Assembly (NCBI GenBank): GCA_049625305.1
Contig: JBMZVD010000055.1
Coordinates: 1 to 15,005 of the forward strand
Length of the DNA stretch: 15,005 bases
DNA from: Flavicella sp049625305
GTDB taxonomy: Bacteria > Bacteroidota > Bacteroidia > Flavobacteriales > Flavobacteriaceae
Direction: 5' to 3'
Below the pieces are notes generated by a model. That model saw only the letters and a program-made list of their open reading frames with translations, searched no databases and was not told the DNA's origin. The stretch's first letter is position 1, and each line of letters begins with the position of its first letter. Below are positions 14,944 to 15,005 of this stretch, piece by piece. A program made the position numbers and the translations under genes.

Positions 14944-15005
14944 ATGAGATCTCAATTCTATATGTATTTTATGTTTTTATGCATGTGTACACTTTACAGC
15001 CAGGA
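14944..15005 (+). CDS. Start of an exported protein, truncated by the window end
   Basis: Twenty codons plus two bases remain open to the window edge. They encode MRSQFYMYFMFLCMCTLYSQ, which resembles a short Sec signal peptide: one Arg, a hydrophobic core, then a small residue before Gln, like the cleavage sites (Ala-Gln) of other exported proteins in this window. A perfect -7 element precedes it. Two internal Cys residues do not form a clear lipobox. Function unknown. Confidence 0.6.
   Translation, partial: MRSQFYMYFMFLCMCTLYSQ

Noticed and set aside
1..15005. CRISPR array, tRNA or rRNA genes, insertion sequences, prophage or toxin-antitoxin genes
   Set aside because: No regularly spaced repeats, cloverleaf-type sequences, transposase or integrase motifs, or terminal inverted repeats were seen on either strand.

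Overview
The window looks like an ordinary chromosomal, mostly housekeeping stretch from a member of the Bacteroidota, most likely the class Flavobacteriia. The evidence is the AT-rich sequence, the near absence of Shine-Dalgarno sites, A/T-rich leaders before start codons, several matches to the Bacteroidota -7 promoter element (TAnnTTTG), the rpmB-rpmG-DUF4295-ftsY cluster, and bacillithiol and menaquinone genes. I see no tRNA, rRNA, CRISPR array, insertion sequence, phage gene or integration site. Base composition and gene style look uniform, so nothing suggests recent transfer.

Layout. 1-1481: a small membrane protein gene followed by lpxB (lipid A disaccharide synthase), same strand. 1535-2911, minus: a secreted alpha/beta-hydrolase-like protein of the esterase D type that seems to have lost its catalytic Ser and His and carries a long Asp/Glu-rich tail. 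3102-5489, plus: menB, purU and a FAHD1-like fumarylacetoacetate hydrolase family gene, tightly spaced and closed by a strong hairpin terminator at 5484-5523. 5549-6007, minus: a small secreted Sel1-repeat protein with its own promoter and an inverted repeat just upstream. 6212-7465, plus: cinA from a TTG start.

7535-8143, plus: the ribosomal protein operon rpmB, rpmG and a 50-residue DUF4295 gene, with a well-spaced promoter and a clear intrinsic terminator at 8161-8198. 8336-9301: ftsY, transcriptionally separated by that terminator. 9435-11027: bshC (last step of bacillithiol synthesis). 11188-14117, plus: a MATE efflux transporter (GTG start), a small acidic conserved-looking protein and a DEAD-box RNA helicase, probably an operon, with a hairpin in the leader just before the helicase. 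14114-14776, minus: a six-helix DUF4386-like membrane protein whose stop codon overlaps that of the helicase. 14944-15005: the first codons of another exported protein, cut by the window edge.

The genes cover envelope lipid A synthesis, respiratory quinone synthesis, one-carbon and purine metabolism, NAD salvage and repair, translation, membrane targeting, thiol redox and RNA remodelling. No single new system stands out. The observations most worth following are the apparent pseudo-esterase with its acidic tail, the spaced inverted repeat upstream of the Sel1 gene, and the leader hairpin of the helicase gene. No gap exceeds 300 bases.
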